From: Mycobacterium sp. Root265
Lineage (GTDB): Bacteria; Actinomycetota; Actinomycetes; Mycobacteriales; Mycobacteriaceae
Length of the DNA: 64,000 nt
Reading direction: 5' to 3'
Assembly (NCBI RefSeq): GCF_001428895.1
Contig: NZ_LMJA01000031.1
Coordinates: 680,324-744,323, forward strand
The translations under genes and the position numbers were made by a program. Shown one piece after another: positions 52,185-61,118 of the stretch. Below the pieces are notes generated by a model. That model saw only the letters and a program-made list of their open reading frames with translations. It had not been told where the DNA came from and searched no databases. The first letter of the stretch is position 1; each line of letters opens with the position of its first letter.

Positions 52185-52200
52185 CATCCTGACCAAGTGC

Positions 52201-52217
52201 ATTTAACTAAGTTAAGC
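52201..52217. promoter_or_regulatory. TetR-type operator copy 4 (ATTTAACTAAGTTAAGC)
   Basis: Imperfect palindrome 33 bp after copy 3 (start to start), with the same TAA centre as copy 1. The copy 1/copy 2 pair is also 33 bp apart (start to start). Confidence 0.7.
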
Positions 52218-52297
52218 AAGGATGGTCATGGGTGTTGCCGTCGCTGGGCGCCGGACTCGGAGGTCGGTATGTCCATTGGAGCGACAGGAGCGAACTA

Positions 52298-53503
52298 ATG
52301 GACACGGTGGCGACAAGCAAAAGAGCCTTGGTGGTGGGGCTCGGTATCGCCGGCATGTCGACGGCGCTCGGGCTGCACCGTGCCGGGTGGACACCGATCA
52401 TCGTTGAGCGCAGTCCCGCGCGCCGAACGGGCGGCTACTTCATCGCCCTGTTCCCCGAAGGCCGTCAAGCGGCCACCGACCTGGGGATCGCCGATCATCT
52501 CCACACCCGTAATCCCGTCGGAGACGCCGCCACGTGGTCGGTGAACCGCCGCGGAAAGCGTCACCGAAGTCTGGGGTTCTTGGACCAGCCGGGAGGCCCT
52601 GCGGCAGTCCTCCGCGGAGACATCGAAGCGGCGCTCTGGCAGAGCATCAGCGGCGCGCGAATCGAGGTGCGGTTTGCCACCACGCCTACCGAAATCACTG
52701 ACCGCGTCAACGATGTGCGGGTCCACCTCACCAACGCCGAGGCCGCCGTTCAGTACCACGAGGATTTCGACCTGGTCGTCGGCGCAGACGGTATGCGATC
52801 GAGCGTGCGCCGCATCGTGTTTGGCCCGCACGAAGAGTTTCTGACGAACTGGGAGGCCATGATCTGCGCCTTCCAGCTCCCAGAGCAGGTACCGTCCTTC
52901 GGCCCAGCCGATAGCGTGGTCATCGCGCACGCCAAACGCGCAATGTGGGTGTTCGGGTTTGCCGATCGGGCTCCCACCGTGTTGCTGACTTACCGCACCA
53001 AAGATGTTCAGGAGCAATTCGCCGGATCCCCGGTCGATCGTCTGCGAACGGCGTTCTCCGGCATGGATAACGCCGCCGTAGGGCATGCCTTGAACTTCTT
53101 ACCGCAGGCCCCCGACTACGTGTTCGACTCGGTACACCAGGTCAAATTGCCTCGGTGGAGCAAAGGGCGGGTGGCCCTTGTGGGCGATGCGGCGTGGTGT
53201 TTGAACCTCTACTCCGGCATGGGTGCCAGCATTGGCCTTCGCGCCGGCGCCGAACTGGGCGCTGCGCTGCGTCAGTATCCCGATGATCTTGCCGCCGCCC
53301 TGGATTCCTGGGAAACCGGGCTGCGTCCCGCCATCACTCAACACCAGCGCACCGCCCGGTTCAAACAGCAGATGTTTGTCCCTTCCAGCCGCGCAGTCGA
53401 GGTGCTACGCCCGACCCTGCTCCGCCTGCTGCGCAGGCTCCGCGAACGCCGCAGATCCACCGCCCTCACCGCGCCCTCGGCCCTCTCCGGTTCGACGCCT
53501 TGA
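52298..53503 (+). CDS. FAD-dependent monooxygenase (class A flavoprotein), paralogue B
   Basis: A 401-residue monooxygenase paralogous to the one at 45266-46462. Shared blocks include ALVVGLGIAGMS, RRTGGYFI, LVVGADGMRSSVRR, FDSVHQVKLPRWSKGRVALVGDAAWC (read in part). The ATG at 52298 is chosen for the normal N terminus. Two TetR-type palindromes precede it. A carotenoid-biosynthesis-like pseudogene follows by 31 bp. Confidence 0.86.
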   Translation: MDTVATSKRALVVGLGIAGMSTALGLHRAGWTPIIVERSPARRTGGYFIALFPEGRQAATDLGIADHLHTRNPVGDAATWSVNRRGKRHRSLGFLDQPGGPAAVLRGDIEAALWQSISGARIEVRFATTPTEITDRVNDVRVHLTNAEAAVQYHEDFDLVVGADGMRSSVRRIVFGPHEEFLTNWEAMICAFQLPEQVPSFGPADSVVIAHAKRAMWVFGFADRAPTVLLTYRTKDVQEQFAGSPVDRLRTAFSGMDNAAVGHALNFLPQAPDYVFDSVHQVKLPRWSKGRVALVGDAAWCLNLYSGMGASIGLRAGAELGAALRQYPDDLAAALDSWETGLRPAITQHQRTARFKQQMFVPSSRAVEVLRPTLLRLLRRLRERRRSTALTAPSALSGSTP

Positions 53504-53534
53504 TCACACGCAGCGGACCGCCCATAGGCAGCCG

Positions 53535-54385
53535 GTGAACAAGCAGGAAGCGGCATCCTGGACCTCTGCGGGTGTTGTCGCCATTGCCGAAAACGCGCCG
53601 GCATCCCTGCTGCAGGCGAGCTGGTCGATGATGCTGAGTTCTGGCGGGTTGATCGTGTTCCTGCTCAGCCACGGGACCCTGGTCTACGGCTGGCGTGGCG
53701 CGGTGGGGTTCTTGGCCTGTGCGTACCCGGTTGCATTCGCCTTCGAGGCGCTCAGCGTCGCGATCGGATTCCCCTTCGGCTACTTCACCCACCACGGCCC
53801 CGGTGCACAGCTGCTCGGCGTACCGCTCACCGTGCCCATCCTCTACTCCACCGCTGGTTACGTGGCGTGGTCGATCGCCCGTCTGTTGATCGTCGGTGAC
53901 CGCCCCGGCCCGTTGATCGGCTCGCAACGTTTCAGCGTCCCGCCCATTGCCGCGCTCGTGCTCGCGGGGTATGACGTCGTATTCGATCCAAGCGGCGCGA
54001 CGCTGAACGGCGCGTGGAGCTTTCGGTCACCAAGCGGTTTATACGGTGTGCCGCTGACGAACTTCCTGGGCTGGGTTCTCACTGGGTGGGTCGCGTTTCA
54101 GATCTTCGCGTGCCTTGCGCCGCCGGCACGCGCCACCGGCAATTCCCCTGTCCTGCCGCCGATATTGTGGCTCGGCCTGTTGTCACCCAGTGTGATCACG
54201 TTCGTATCCCGCCCGGTGCCCGTCACGGACGCGGTGACAGTCGCCGAGCGCTCCTTCCTGGCCGCCACATCCACGAAACAGCGGTCATTGTCGGGATGTT
54301 CAGCATGGGTATCCCGGCTCTCACCGCCCTCGCACAGCTTTTAGCGCAACGCCACAACGGATCCGGCGGACAGGGCCGTCTGTAA
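53535..54385 (+). pseudogene. Carotenoid biosynthesis protein (CruF / DUF422-like) with a frameshift
   Basis: A membrane protein with about seven hydrophobic segments. The GTG at 53535 begins VNKQEAASWTSAGVV; FGYFTHHGPGAQLLGVPLTVP and SPSGLYGVPLTNFLGWVLTGW are typical of this family. Near 54263 (GGCCGCC) one base appears to be missing: reading on in the next frame gives RHIHETAVIVGMFSMGIPALTAL, the expected family ending, and stops at 54385; the annotated first frame instead ends with a Ser-rich nonsense tail at 54344. The shift is in a short C run, so sequencing error is possible. Confidence 0.7.
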
Positions 54386-54463
54386 GACTGCGCAACCAGG
54401 ACAGGATGATGATTGAGATTCTTTTGATTTCAGCTTTTGTCGTGATGCTTCTACGAGCCGGTC

Positions 54464-54565
54464 ATGCCGGTGCGCATCGCAGTTGTCGACCTGCTCGTCA
54501 GCCAGATTGTCGACGCGCTAAATGTTCCGGCGTCGGCGCTGGTGCTCATGGGTATCGCCGAGTAA
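54464..54565 (+). pseudogene. Acetamidase/formamidase C-terminal remnant
   Basis: A 33-codon frame, MPVRIAVVDLLVSQIVDALNV then PASALVLMGIAE and a stop, matches the end of the intact acetamidase (SVAVDLRISQIVDVPNVLVSAMVP). Nothing of the rest of the gene is present. Confidence 0.65.
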
Positions 54566-54568
54566 GCC

Positions 54569-55459
54569 TCAGACGCGTGACCTCTCGGACAACTCGCGGT
54601 CGAGCATGGGTGTGCCCAGAGTTCGTAGCAGCGCCAAGGCCCGTTCCGAGGGTGACCCCGCGACGGTGGTGACCACGATCAGACTCTGACCAGGCGAGCG
54701 CGCGATGGCCAGCGTCTGCTGGGTGACTGTCAGGGCACCTACCACGGGATGGTGTAGGTCGTAGGACGCGGCGTCGCAGGGGGTGATCCGATGATCGCCC
54801 CACATCGTGACGAACTCTGGGCTCTTCATCGTCAGCTCACCGATGAGTGCGGCAAGGTCACGGTCGTCCGGATGCCGCCCCACGGCGATCCGCAGATTGC
54901 CCACCACTGCTCTGGCCTTGCGTCGCCAGTCTGTGTAGAGCTCACGCTTGTGTCCGTCCAGGAACACCATTCGGCTCATGTTGGGCCGGTTCATCACATC
55001 GTCGACGGCGCTTCGGTCCACATGTCCGGCCAGCAGCGCGTGCCCCAGGTGATTCCACGCCAAGACATCGGTGCGCCGGCCCAGGACCAGCGCCGGCGTC
55101 CCGTCAAGGGCGCGCAGCAGGTCACGTGTTTCGTCACTCACCTTCTCTGGCCGCGGGCGCCGCGGCCGGGGTGCCCGCCGGGCAGCGCCGGCCAACCGTT
55201 CGAGGTGTTCACGTTCGTGTGTATCGAGTTGCAGCGCACCGGCAATCGCGTCCAGGACCTCAGGCGAAGCCCCGCGGGAGATCCCCTGCTCAAGCCGCGT
55301 GTAGTAGGACACGCTGACTCCCGCCAGGTGCGCCACCTCGTCGCGCCGCAGCCCCTGCACCCGTCGGCGCGCACCGAAGTCCTGCACGCCGATGTCCTCG
55401 GGGCGGGTGTGTGCGCGCCGTGCCTGCAGAAACTCTCCGAGTGGCCCAGGTCCGTCCAT
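54569..55459 (-). CDS. XRE-family regulator with MmyB-like ligand domain
   Basis: A 296-residue regulator. The N-terminal HTH is GLRRDEVAHLAGVSVSYYTRLEQGISRGASPEVLDAIAGAL (read in part); the C-terminal part has the MmyB-like PAS domain (ALVLGRRTDVLAWNHLGHALL, then WGDHRI). The ATG at 55459 is favoured over the longer frame. It is divergent from the MBL-fold gene and likely regulates it. Confidence 0.83.
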   Translation of the reverse strand: MDGPGPLGEFLQARRAHTRPEDIGVQDFGARRRVQGLRRDEVAHLAGVSVSYYTRLEQGISRGASPEVLDAIAGALQLDTHEREHLERLAGAARRAPRPRRPRPEKVSDETRDLLRALDGTPALVLGRRTDVLAWNHLGHALLAGHVDRSAVDDVMNRPNMSRMVFLDGHKRELYTDWRRKARAVVGNLRIAVGRHPDDRDLAALIGELTMKSPEFVTMWGDHRITPCDAASYDLHHPVVGALTVTQQTLAIARSPGQSLIVVTTVAGSPSERALALLRTLGTPMLDRELSERSRV

Positions 55460-55586
55460 CTCTTCAGTATCCGTGCGCCGTGGGATCCCAGCCACCCCCT
55501 GTCAGGGATAGGACCAACGAGGTGTGGTTGCCCACCGGGTACGTCGGAAGACTCATGTGAGCACCACCGATGACCAAGGGAGTCAC

Positions 55587-56492
55587 ATGGAACAGATCGA
55601 GTTGGGCGACGTCACCGTCACCCGCGTCAAGGAGTACTACGGCTCCGTGCAGATGGGGCCCGCAGAGTTCTTCCCGGACAGCACCGAGCACGACTGGGAA
55701 GCCAACAAGCACTGGCTGGCCCCTGATTTCTGGGACCCCGGCACCGATCAGTGCATCTCGGCGATCCAGACCTGGGTGCTACGCAGCGAAGGACGCACCA
55801 TCCTGGTCGACACCGGTGTCGGCAACCACAAGGAGCGGCCGTATGTCCCGGTGTGGAACCACCTCGACACCGCGTTCCTCGACAATCTGGCCGCCGCAGG
55901 CGTTGCGCCCGAGGACGTCGACGTGGTGATCAACACCCACCTGCACATCGACCACGTGGGCTGGAACACCCGTCTGGACGGTTCGACGTGGGTGCCCACC
56001 TTCCCGAATGCGACCTACCTGATGTCACAACGCGATTTCGAGTTCTGGAACCCGGCCAATGTCCACAATCCCACCGCTAGCCGCGGAAGTATGAATGTGT
56101 TCGAAGACAGCGTCACCCCGGTCCACCAAGCCGGGTTGACCCATCTGTGGGACGAGACCTACCAGATCGACAAGAATCTGCGGCTGGAGCTCGCGCCAGG
56201 ACACACCCCCGGCTCGTCGGTCCTGACACTGGAATCTGGTGGAGACCGAGCCGTGTTTGTCGGCGATCTCATCCACACCCCGCTGCAGATCGTCACGCCA
56301 CATACCAACAGCTGTTTCTGCGAGGACCCCACGGAATCACGCAACACCAGGCACAAGCTGCTGGGTCGTGCCAGCGAGGACAATGCGTTGCTGTTCCCGG
56401 CGCACCTTGGTGGACACGGCGCTGTGGAAGTCGTCCGCGACGGTTCTAGCTTCGCCATCAAAGGCTGGGCGGACTTCGCCCGTATCAGCTGA
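55587..56492 (+). CDS. MBL-fold metallo-hydrolase
   Basis: A 301-residue metallo-beta-lactamase-fold hydrolase. The zinc site is seen as NTHLHIDHVGWN, with GHTPGSSVL and VGDLIHTP as later ligands. Such proteins include lactonases and esterases; the true substrate is unknown. The ATG at 55587 follows CAAGGGAGTCAC; an in-frame GTG lies at 55557. It is upstream of the carboxylesterase by 24 bp. Confidence 0.85.
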   Translation: MEQIELGDVTVTRVKEYYGSVQMGPAEFFPDSTEHDWEANKHWLAPDFWDPGTDQCISAIQTWVLRSEGRTILVDTGVGNHKERPYVPVWNHLDTAFLDNLAAAGVAPEDVDVVINTHLHIDHVGWNTRLDGSTWVPTFPNATYLMSQRDFEFWNPANVHNPTASRGSMNVFEDSVTPVHQAGLTHLWDETYQIDKNLRLELAPGHTPGSSVLTLESGGDRAVFVGDLIHTPLQIVTPHTNSCFCEDPTESRNTRHKLLGRASEDNALLFPAHLGGHGAVEVVRDGSSFAIKGWADFARIS

Positions 56493-56516
56493 TCGACCAC
56501 TCACCTAGGAGAACCC

Positions 56517-57953
56517 TTGTCTCAGAGAAACACTGCCGTCGTTCAAACCCCATCCGGCGCGGTGTGCGGTGTCCGCGACCATAGCGGCGTGCGCTACCGT
56601 TCCATCCCCTATGCCGCCACCCCGACAGGGGCTGCTCGTTTCGCTCCACCGGCACCGCACCCGGGTTGGGACGGCGTCCGGGACGCGACGGCTCACGGTG
56701 CGACGGCGCCGCAGCCGGTCCGCGACTTCGGTGCACTCGACATGCGGCCATACTTCGGCCCGGGCTGGGTGCGCGGCACGGACTATCTGACGCTCGACGT
56801 GCACACTCCCGCCCCCGACGACGCGGCGCGACCGGTGATGGTGTTCGTCCACGGCGGCGGATTCGTCACCGGGTCATCGCAGGCCGCGCTGTACGACAGC
56901 CGGGCATTCACCCGTGACGACGTCGTGCTCGTCACCGTTAATTACCGCTTGGGGGTCGCCGGGTTTCTCGATGTCCCTGGGGCACCGCGCAACCGCGGAT
57001 TGCTCGACGTGCTGGCCGCCCTGAGGTGGGTCCGCGACACGATCAGTTCCTTCGGTGGTGACCCCGGGAATGTCACGCTGTTCGGCCAGTCCGCCGGCGC
57101 CACTTTGGTGGGAGCCCTGCTCGCCACGTCGGAGGCCACCGGGTTGTTCCACCAGGCTGTCATGCAGAGCGGTAGCGGCGCGGGTGCGTTCACACCTGAG
57201 CAGGCTGCACGAGTCGCCCGCGCTGCGGCCGCCGAGCTGGGTGTGCAACCCACCGCGGACGGGCTCGCAGACCTTCCCGACGAACAGTTCGTCGCCGTGC
57301 TGCCCACGCTGGCCGGTCTTGACCTGCGTACCGCCACCGCCACCGACCCACTGGTGGGTCTCAGCCCGTTCAGCCTCGTCCTGGACCAGCAGCCCGCCGA
57401 TGCATTGGCGCACGGTCCAGCGGCCGACGTCGCTCTGCTCATCGGCACCAACACCGAAGAGGGCAACCTCTATCTCGTACCTCAGGGCACCTTCCATACG
57501 TCACAACACGCTGATGTGTTAGCCGTTGCCGCGCAGACACATTCGGACCCGCACGCTGCGGCGGCGACCGTGGCCGCCGACCGCCCACATGCCACTCACG
57601 GCGAGTTACGCTCGGCCCTGCTCGGTGAGGCCCTCTTCAGCACCGGCTCGGCCCGGATCGCCCGAGCGCACGCGCTGATCTCGGCGCGCGGCACCTACGT
57701 CTACCGTTTCGGATACCGATCGACAGCGCTGGACGGCAAGCTGGGCGCGGCGCACACCGTGGAGCTTCCGTTTGTCTTCGACATCGCCGATTCGCCGTGG
57801 CTGCACGGAAAGACGGGTCTGCTGGGGCCCGATCCGGCTCCAGAGGATCTGGCCCGACGGATGCATACCTCGTGGGTAGCTTTCGCCCACAACGGTTCTC
57901 CTGGTTGGGACCGCTATCACGGCGAGGACGCTGCAGTACAGCGCTTCGAGTAG
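56517..57953 (+). CDS. Carboxylesterase type B
   Basis: A 478-residue type B carboxylesterase beginning at a TTG behind CTAGGAGAACC. The nucleophile elbow is GQSAGA rather than the common GESAGA; the oxyanion hole is HGGGFVTGSS and the His lies in AHTVELPFVF. It probably hydrolyses esters. Adjacent MBL-fold and MFS genes suggest a lactone or ester degradation unit. Confidence 0.85.
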   Translation: MSQRNTAVVQTPSGAVCGVRDHSGVRYRSIPYAATPTGAARFAPPAPHPGWDGVRDATAHGATAPQPVRDFGALDMRPYFGPGWVRGTDYLTLDVHTPAPDDAARPVMVFVHGGGFVTGSSQAALYDSRAFTRDDVVLVTVNYRLGVAGFLDVPGAPRNRGLLDVLAALRWVRDTISSFGGDPGNVTLFGQSAGATLVGALLATSEATGLFHQAVMQSGSGAGAFTPEQAARVARAAAAELGVQPTADGLADLPDEQFVAVLPTLAGLDLRTATATDPLVGLSPFSLVLDQQPADALAHGPAADVALLIGTNTEEGNLYLVPQGTFHTSQHADVLAVAAQTHSDPHAAAATVAADRPHATHGELRSALLGEALFSTGSARIARAHALISARGTYVYRFGYRSTALDGKLGAAHTVELPFVFDIADSPWLHGKTGLLGPDPAPEDLARRMHTSWVAFAHNGSPGWDRYHGEDAAVQRFE

Positions 57954-58045
57954 TGAGATCCCCCTCCGTACGTCATGTCCCGGAAAGGTTGTTCCTTCGG
58001 TACCGGAGCGCGATAGGCGGGACTTGACTCCGGAGCGCTCGCCCC

Positions 58046-59392
58046 TCAGCTCGTCGTCGTTGTCGACTGTGGTTCCGGCGCGTTAGCCACGCCGGGTTCG
58101 ATGATCTCCCTGCGGTTGGTCTCCGGGCCGTAGGCCAGTGCGACCAGCGTGAGGGCGGTCAGGATGCCGAGGTAAACCACGATCACCCACCAGTGGCCGA
58201 ACGCAGCGATCAACGCGGTGGCGATGAGCGGCAGAAACCCACCGGCCAGCACCGATCCGATCTCACGAGCGAATGCGAAACCGGACAGTCTGGTCCGGGT
58301 ATCGAACAACTCGGCGAAGTACGCCGCCTGAGGCGCCAGCATCGCCGGGTAAAAAATACCCAGTCCCACAACAAAACCCAAGGTCAGCAGCGGTGCACTC
58401 AGGGTCTCCAATAGCAGGAAGAAAGGCACCAGCCAGAACACCGACAGCAACGCGCCGCCTGCATAGACCGGCCGACGCCCGATCCGGTCACTGAGATGCG
58501 CCCAAATGGGTATGAATACCAGCTGAACTGCGGAGGCGATCACCACTGCGAGCAGCGTCGTGCTGCGCTCCACACCCAGGGTGTTGACCGCGAACCCCAC
58601 GGCGAAAACCGGAAACAGATAGGCGAACCCGTTCTCCGCCATGCGGGCGCCGATGACCACCAGAAAGTTGCGTGGGCTGCGACGAATGGACTCCAGCACC
58701 GGGACCTTGGTCTCCTGGGCGACACCGGCCGCCTCGGCCTGCACGGCGTTCTCGTAGGCCTCGGTCTCGTCGATGCTGCGACGGATGAAGTAGCCGACGG
58801 CCAGCAGAACCGAGCCCAGCAGGAACGGCACCCGCCAACCCCAACTTTGGAAGGCGTCCTCGGGCAACAGAGTGGCGAGCTGATACACGCCGGTGGACAG
58901 CAGGGTGGCCAGCGCGAAGCCCGTGGGCGCCCAAGCACCGGCCAGTCCGCGGCGTTTCTGATCGCCGTGCTCAACAGAAAGCACTACGGCACCGGCATAC
59001 TCGCCGCCGGCGCCGAAGCCCTGCAACAACCGAAGCAGGATCAGCAGGATCGGCGCCCACATGCCGATGGCGGCATAGTTGGGCAGCACACCGATCAACG
59101 TGGTGGCCACACCCATCAGCACGATGGTGAAGATCAGCATCTTCTTGCGGCCCACCTTGTCACCCATGTTGCCCAGCACGATGCCGCCCAGCGGACGCGC
59201 GAGGAAGCCGACAGCATAGGTGGCGAAGGCTGCGAGGGTACCGACGGTGGGGTCGGCGTTGGGGAAGAACTGGCTGTTGAGCACCAGCGCCGCGGCAGTG
59301 CCGTAGATGAGGAAGTCGTACCACTCCAGGGTGGTGCCGACCAAGGCAGCGATGCCCGCCTTGCGGGCTTGGTTGGGTACGGCGGTTGACAT
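58046..59392 (-). CDS. MFS transporter of the MHS type, second
   Basis: A 448-residue MHS-type permease with 12 hydrophobic segments. IAALVGTTLEWYDFLIYGTAAALVL is the typical start, GNMGDKVGRKKML is the loop 2-3 motif and LLRLLQGFGAGGEYAGAV is the family motif. The ATG at 59392 is chosen over the long N-terminal extension, which is Ser/Thr/Arg-rich. It is downstream of the IlvD/Edd gene on the same strand and may import its substrate. Confidence 0.88.
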   Translation of the reverse strand: MSTAVPNQARKAGIAALVGTTLEWYDFLIYGTAAALVLNSQFFPNADPTVGTLAAFATYAVGFLARPLGGIVLGNMGDKVGRKKMLIFTIVLMGVATTLIGVLPNYAAIGMWAPILLILLRLLQGFGAGGEYAGAVVLSVEHGDQKRRGLAGAWAPTGFALATLLSTGVYQLATLLPEDAFQSWGWRVPFLLGSVLLAVGYFIRRSIDETEAYENAVQAEAAGVAQETKVPVLESIRRSPRNFLVVIGARMAENGFAYLFPVFAVGFAVNTLGVERSTTLLAVVIASAVQLVFIPIWAHLSDRIGRRPVYAGGALLSVFWLVPFFLLLETLSAPLLTLGFVVGLGIFYPAMLAPQAAYFAELFDTRTRLSGFAFAREIGSVLAGGFLPLIATALIAAFGHWWVIVVYLGILTALTLVALAYGPETNRREIIEPGVANAPEPQSTTTTS

Positions 59393-59426
59393 ACTGCGTG
59401 TCCTTTGTGAGTTGAAAGGTGTTGTG

Positions 59427-61118
59427 TCAGTGAGCGGGACGGCGTAACACCGCGCCACCCTGAATAGGGCCGACCAATTCGGCGTACTGCCCGAGCCATC
59501 CGCGTTCGGGAGCGTCACCGGCCGCGCGTACGGGAGCGCCGTCGCGGACAGGGTCCGCGTCGACCCGGCGGGCGTCGAGGTCGATACTGATGGCGTCGCC
59601 GTCCTGGAGTCCCGCCAACGGGCCGCCATCGGCGGCTTCGGGCATCACCTGTCCGACGACGAGACCGTGGTTGAGACCGGACAGTTCACCGTCGGTGACC
59701 ACGGCGACTTCTCCGCCCAGCCCGGCACCGTTGAGTGCGGCGACAAAGCTGGCCGCGAATACCGTGCCCGGCCCACCCCGCGGACCCATCCCGCGGAGCA
59801 CGATCACGTCGCCGCGCTGAATTCCGTTGTCTTTCAGAGCCTCGATGGCGGCGTCCTCGCCCACAAACACCTTGGCCGGTCCACCGAACTGACGGCGGGT
59901 GGCCTTACCCACCCCGGCGACCTTCACGATGGAACCGTCCGGCGCCAGCGAGCCGCGCAGGATGATCAGACCCGGCTCGTCGTTCACCGGGTCGTCAAGT
60001 TCATGCAGCACGTCGCCGTCGGCGGCCCTTGCATGCTCGGCGCGTTGGGCGACAGTGCGGCCGTCAACGGTCAGAGCGTCACCGTGCAGTCGCGGCAACA
60101 GCGTCCGCATCACCGTCTGGACCCCGCCGATACCGTCGAGATCCCACACCTGGTGTGCGCCGTTTGGGCGGATCGCCGCCAGCTGCACCGCATCTCGCCC
60201 GAGCTTCTCGAACAGGCCCACGACATCGAGACCCAGGTCAGCTTCGGCGGCGATGGCGGTCAGGTGCCGAATGCAGTTCACCGACCCGCCGAGGGCCAAG
60301 GCGACTTCGATGGCGTTCTCGATCGATTCGGCCGTGATGACCTGGCGCGCGGTCAGGCCTTCCTCGACCATCGCCACGATCCGCCGACCAGCAGCGCTGG
60401 CGTTGTGCAGCATGGCCTCTGAGTTTGCGCGAGTCGGTGCGGAGCCGGCCACCGTCATACCCAGCGCCTCGGCCATGCAGTGCATGGTGTTTGCCGTGGC
60501 CAAACCGGCACATACTCCCGGACCGTCGATGGCCTCGTCGGCGAGCTCGCCCAGCTGATCGATGGTCATGGTGCCGGCGGCGAGCGCGCCCACCGATTCG
60601 TAGACCGTGTCAATGTCGACCGAGCACCCGCTGTACCGACCGCCCTTCTGGTACCCGCCGATCACCACGATCGAGGGCAGGTCGAGGCGGGCCGCTGCCA
60701 TCAGGTGCGCCGGTGTGGTCTTGTCGCAGGAGGATAGGAACACGATGCCGTCCAGCACCGCGCCTTCGACCGCGGCCTCCACGTCGTTGACGATCAGATC
60801 CCGGGTGGGCATCAGGTAGCGCGCCTTACGGCCGGCGCTGGTGACGAAATCGCTGGGCGCGGTGGTTCGGATCTCGAACGGCAGCCCGCCGGCTTCGCGG
60901 ATGGCATCGGCCACTCGCAGTGCTACATCGTCAAGATGGGCGAAACACACCGACAGTTTCGACGATGTGTTGACGATCGCGATCTTCGGCTTCTGTTGAT
61001 CTGCGACGCTGATTCCCATCGCGCTCCACTGCGCGCGGCGCACCGCCCATCGCGTGCTGCCCGGAGTGAAATTGCTGCGCAAACTCCCGCCGGGGGCCCG
61101 CTCGAAGTTGTCGGTCAC
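59427..61118 (-). CDS. IlvD/Edd-family dehydratase (dihydroxy-acid or sugar-acid dehydratase)
   Basis: A 563-residue dehydratase. The three Cys that hold the Fe-S cluster are visible: SVCFAH, SSCDKTTPAHL and GVCAGLATANTMHC. The length is normal. Because it sits with an MHS permease, FAD oxidoreductase and GntR regulator rather than with ilv genes, it is more likely a sugar-acid or hydroxy-acid dehydratase than the biosynthetic IlvD. It overlaps the FAD oxidoreductase gene by 4 bp. Confidence 0.87.
   Translation of the reverse strand: MTDNFERAPGGSLRSNFTPGSTRWAVRRAQWSAMGISVADQQKPKIAIVNTSSKLSVCFAHLDDVALRVADAIREAGGLPFEIRTTAPSDFVTSAGRKARYLMPTRDLIVNDVEAAVEGAVLDGIVFLSSCDKTTPAHLMAAARLDLPSIVVIGGYQKGGRYSGCSVDIDTVYESVGALAAGTMTIDQLGELADEAIDGPGVCAGLATANTMHCMAEALGMTVAGSAPTRANSEAMLHNASAAGRRIVAMVEEGLTARQVITAESIENAIEVALALGGSVNCIRHLTAIAAEADLGLDVVGLFEKLGRDAVQLAAIRPNGAHQVWDLDGIGGVQTVMRTLLPRLHGDALTVDGRTVAQRAEHARAADGDVLHELDDPVNDEPGLIILRGSLAPDGSIVKVAGVGKATRRQFGGPAKVFVGEDAAIEALKDNGIQRGDVIVLRGMGPRGGPGTVFAASFVAALNGAGLGGEVAVVTDGELSGLNHGLVVGQVMPEAADGGPLAGLQDGDAISIDLDARRVDADPVRDGAPVRAAGDAPERGWLGQYAELVGPIQGGAVLRRPAH

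Noticed and set aside
57994-58037. CCGGAGCGC direct repeats between the carboxylesterase and the MHS permease
   Set aside because: Only two short copies in GC-rich DNA; likely chance.
58496-59389. 297-codon plus-strand frame opposite the MHS permease
   Set aside because: It is antisense to a clear 12-segment transporter and is Gln/Gly/His-rich without any recognisable domain.
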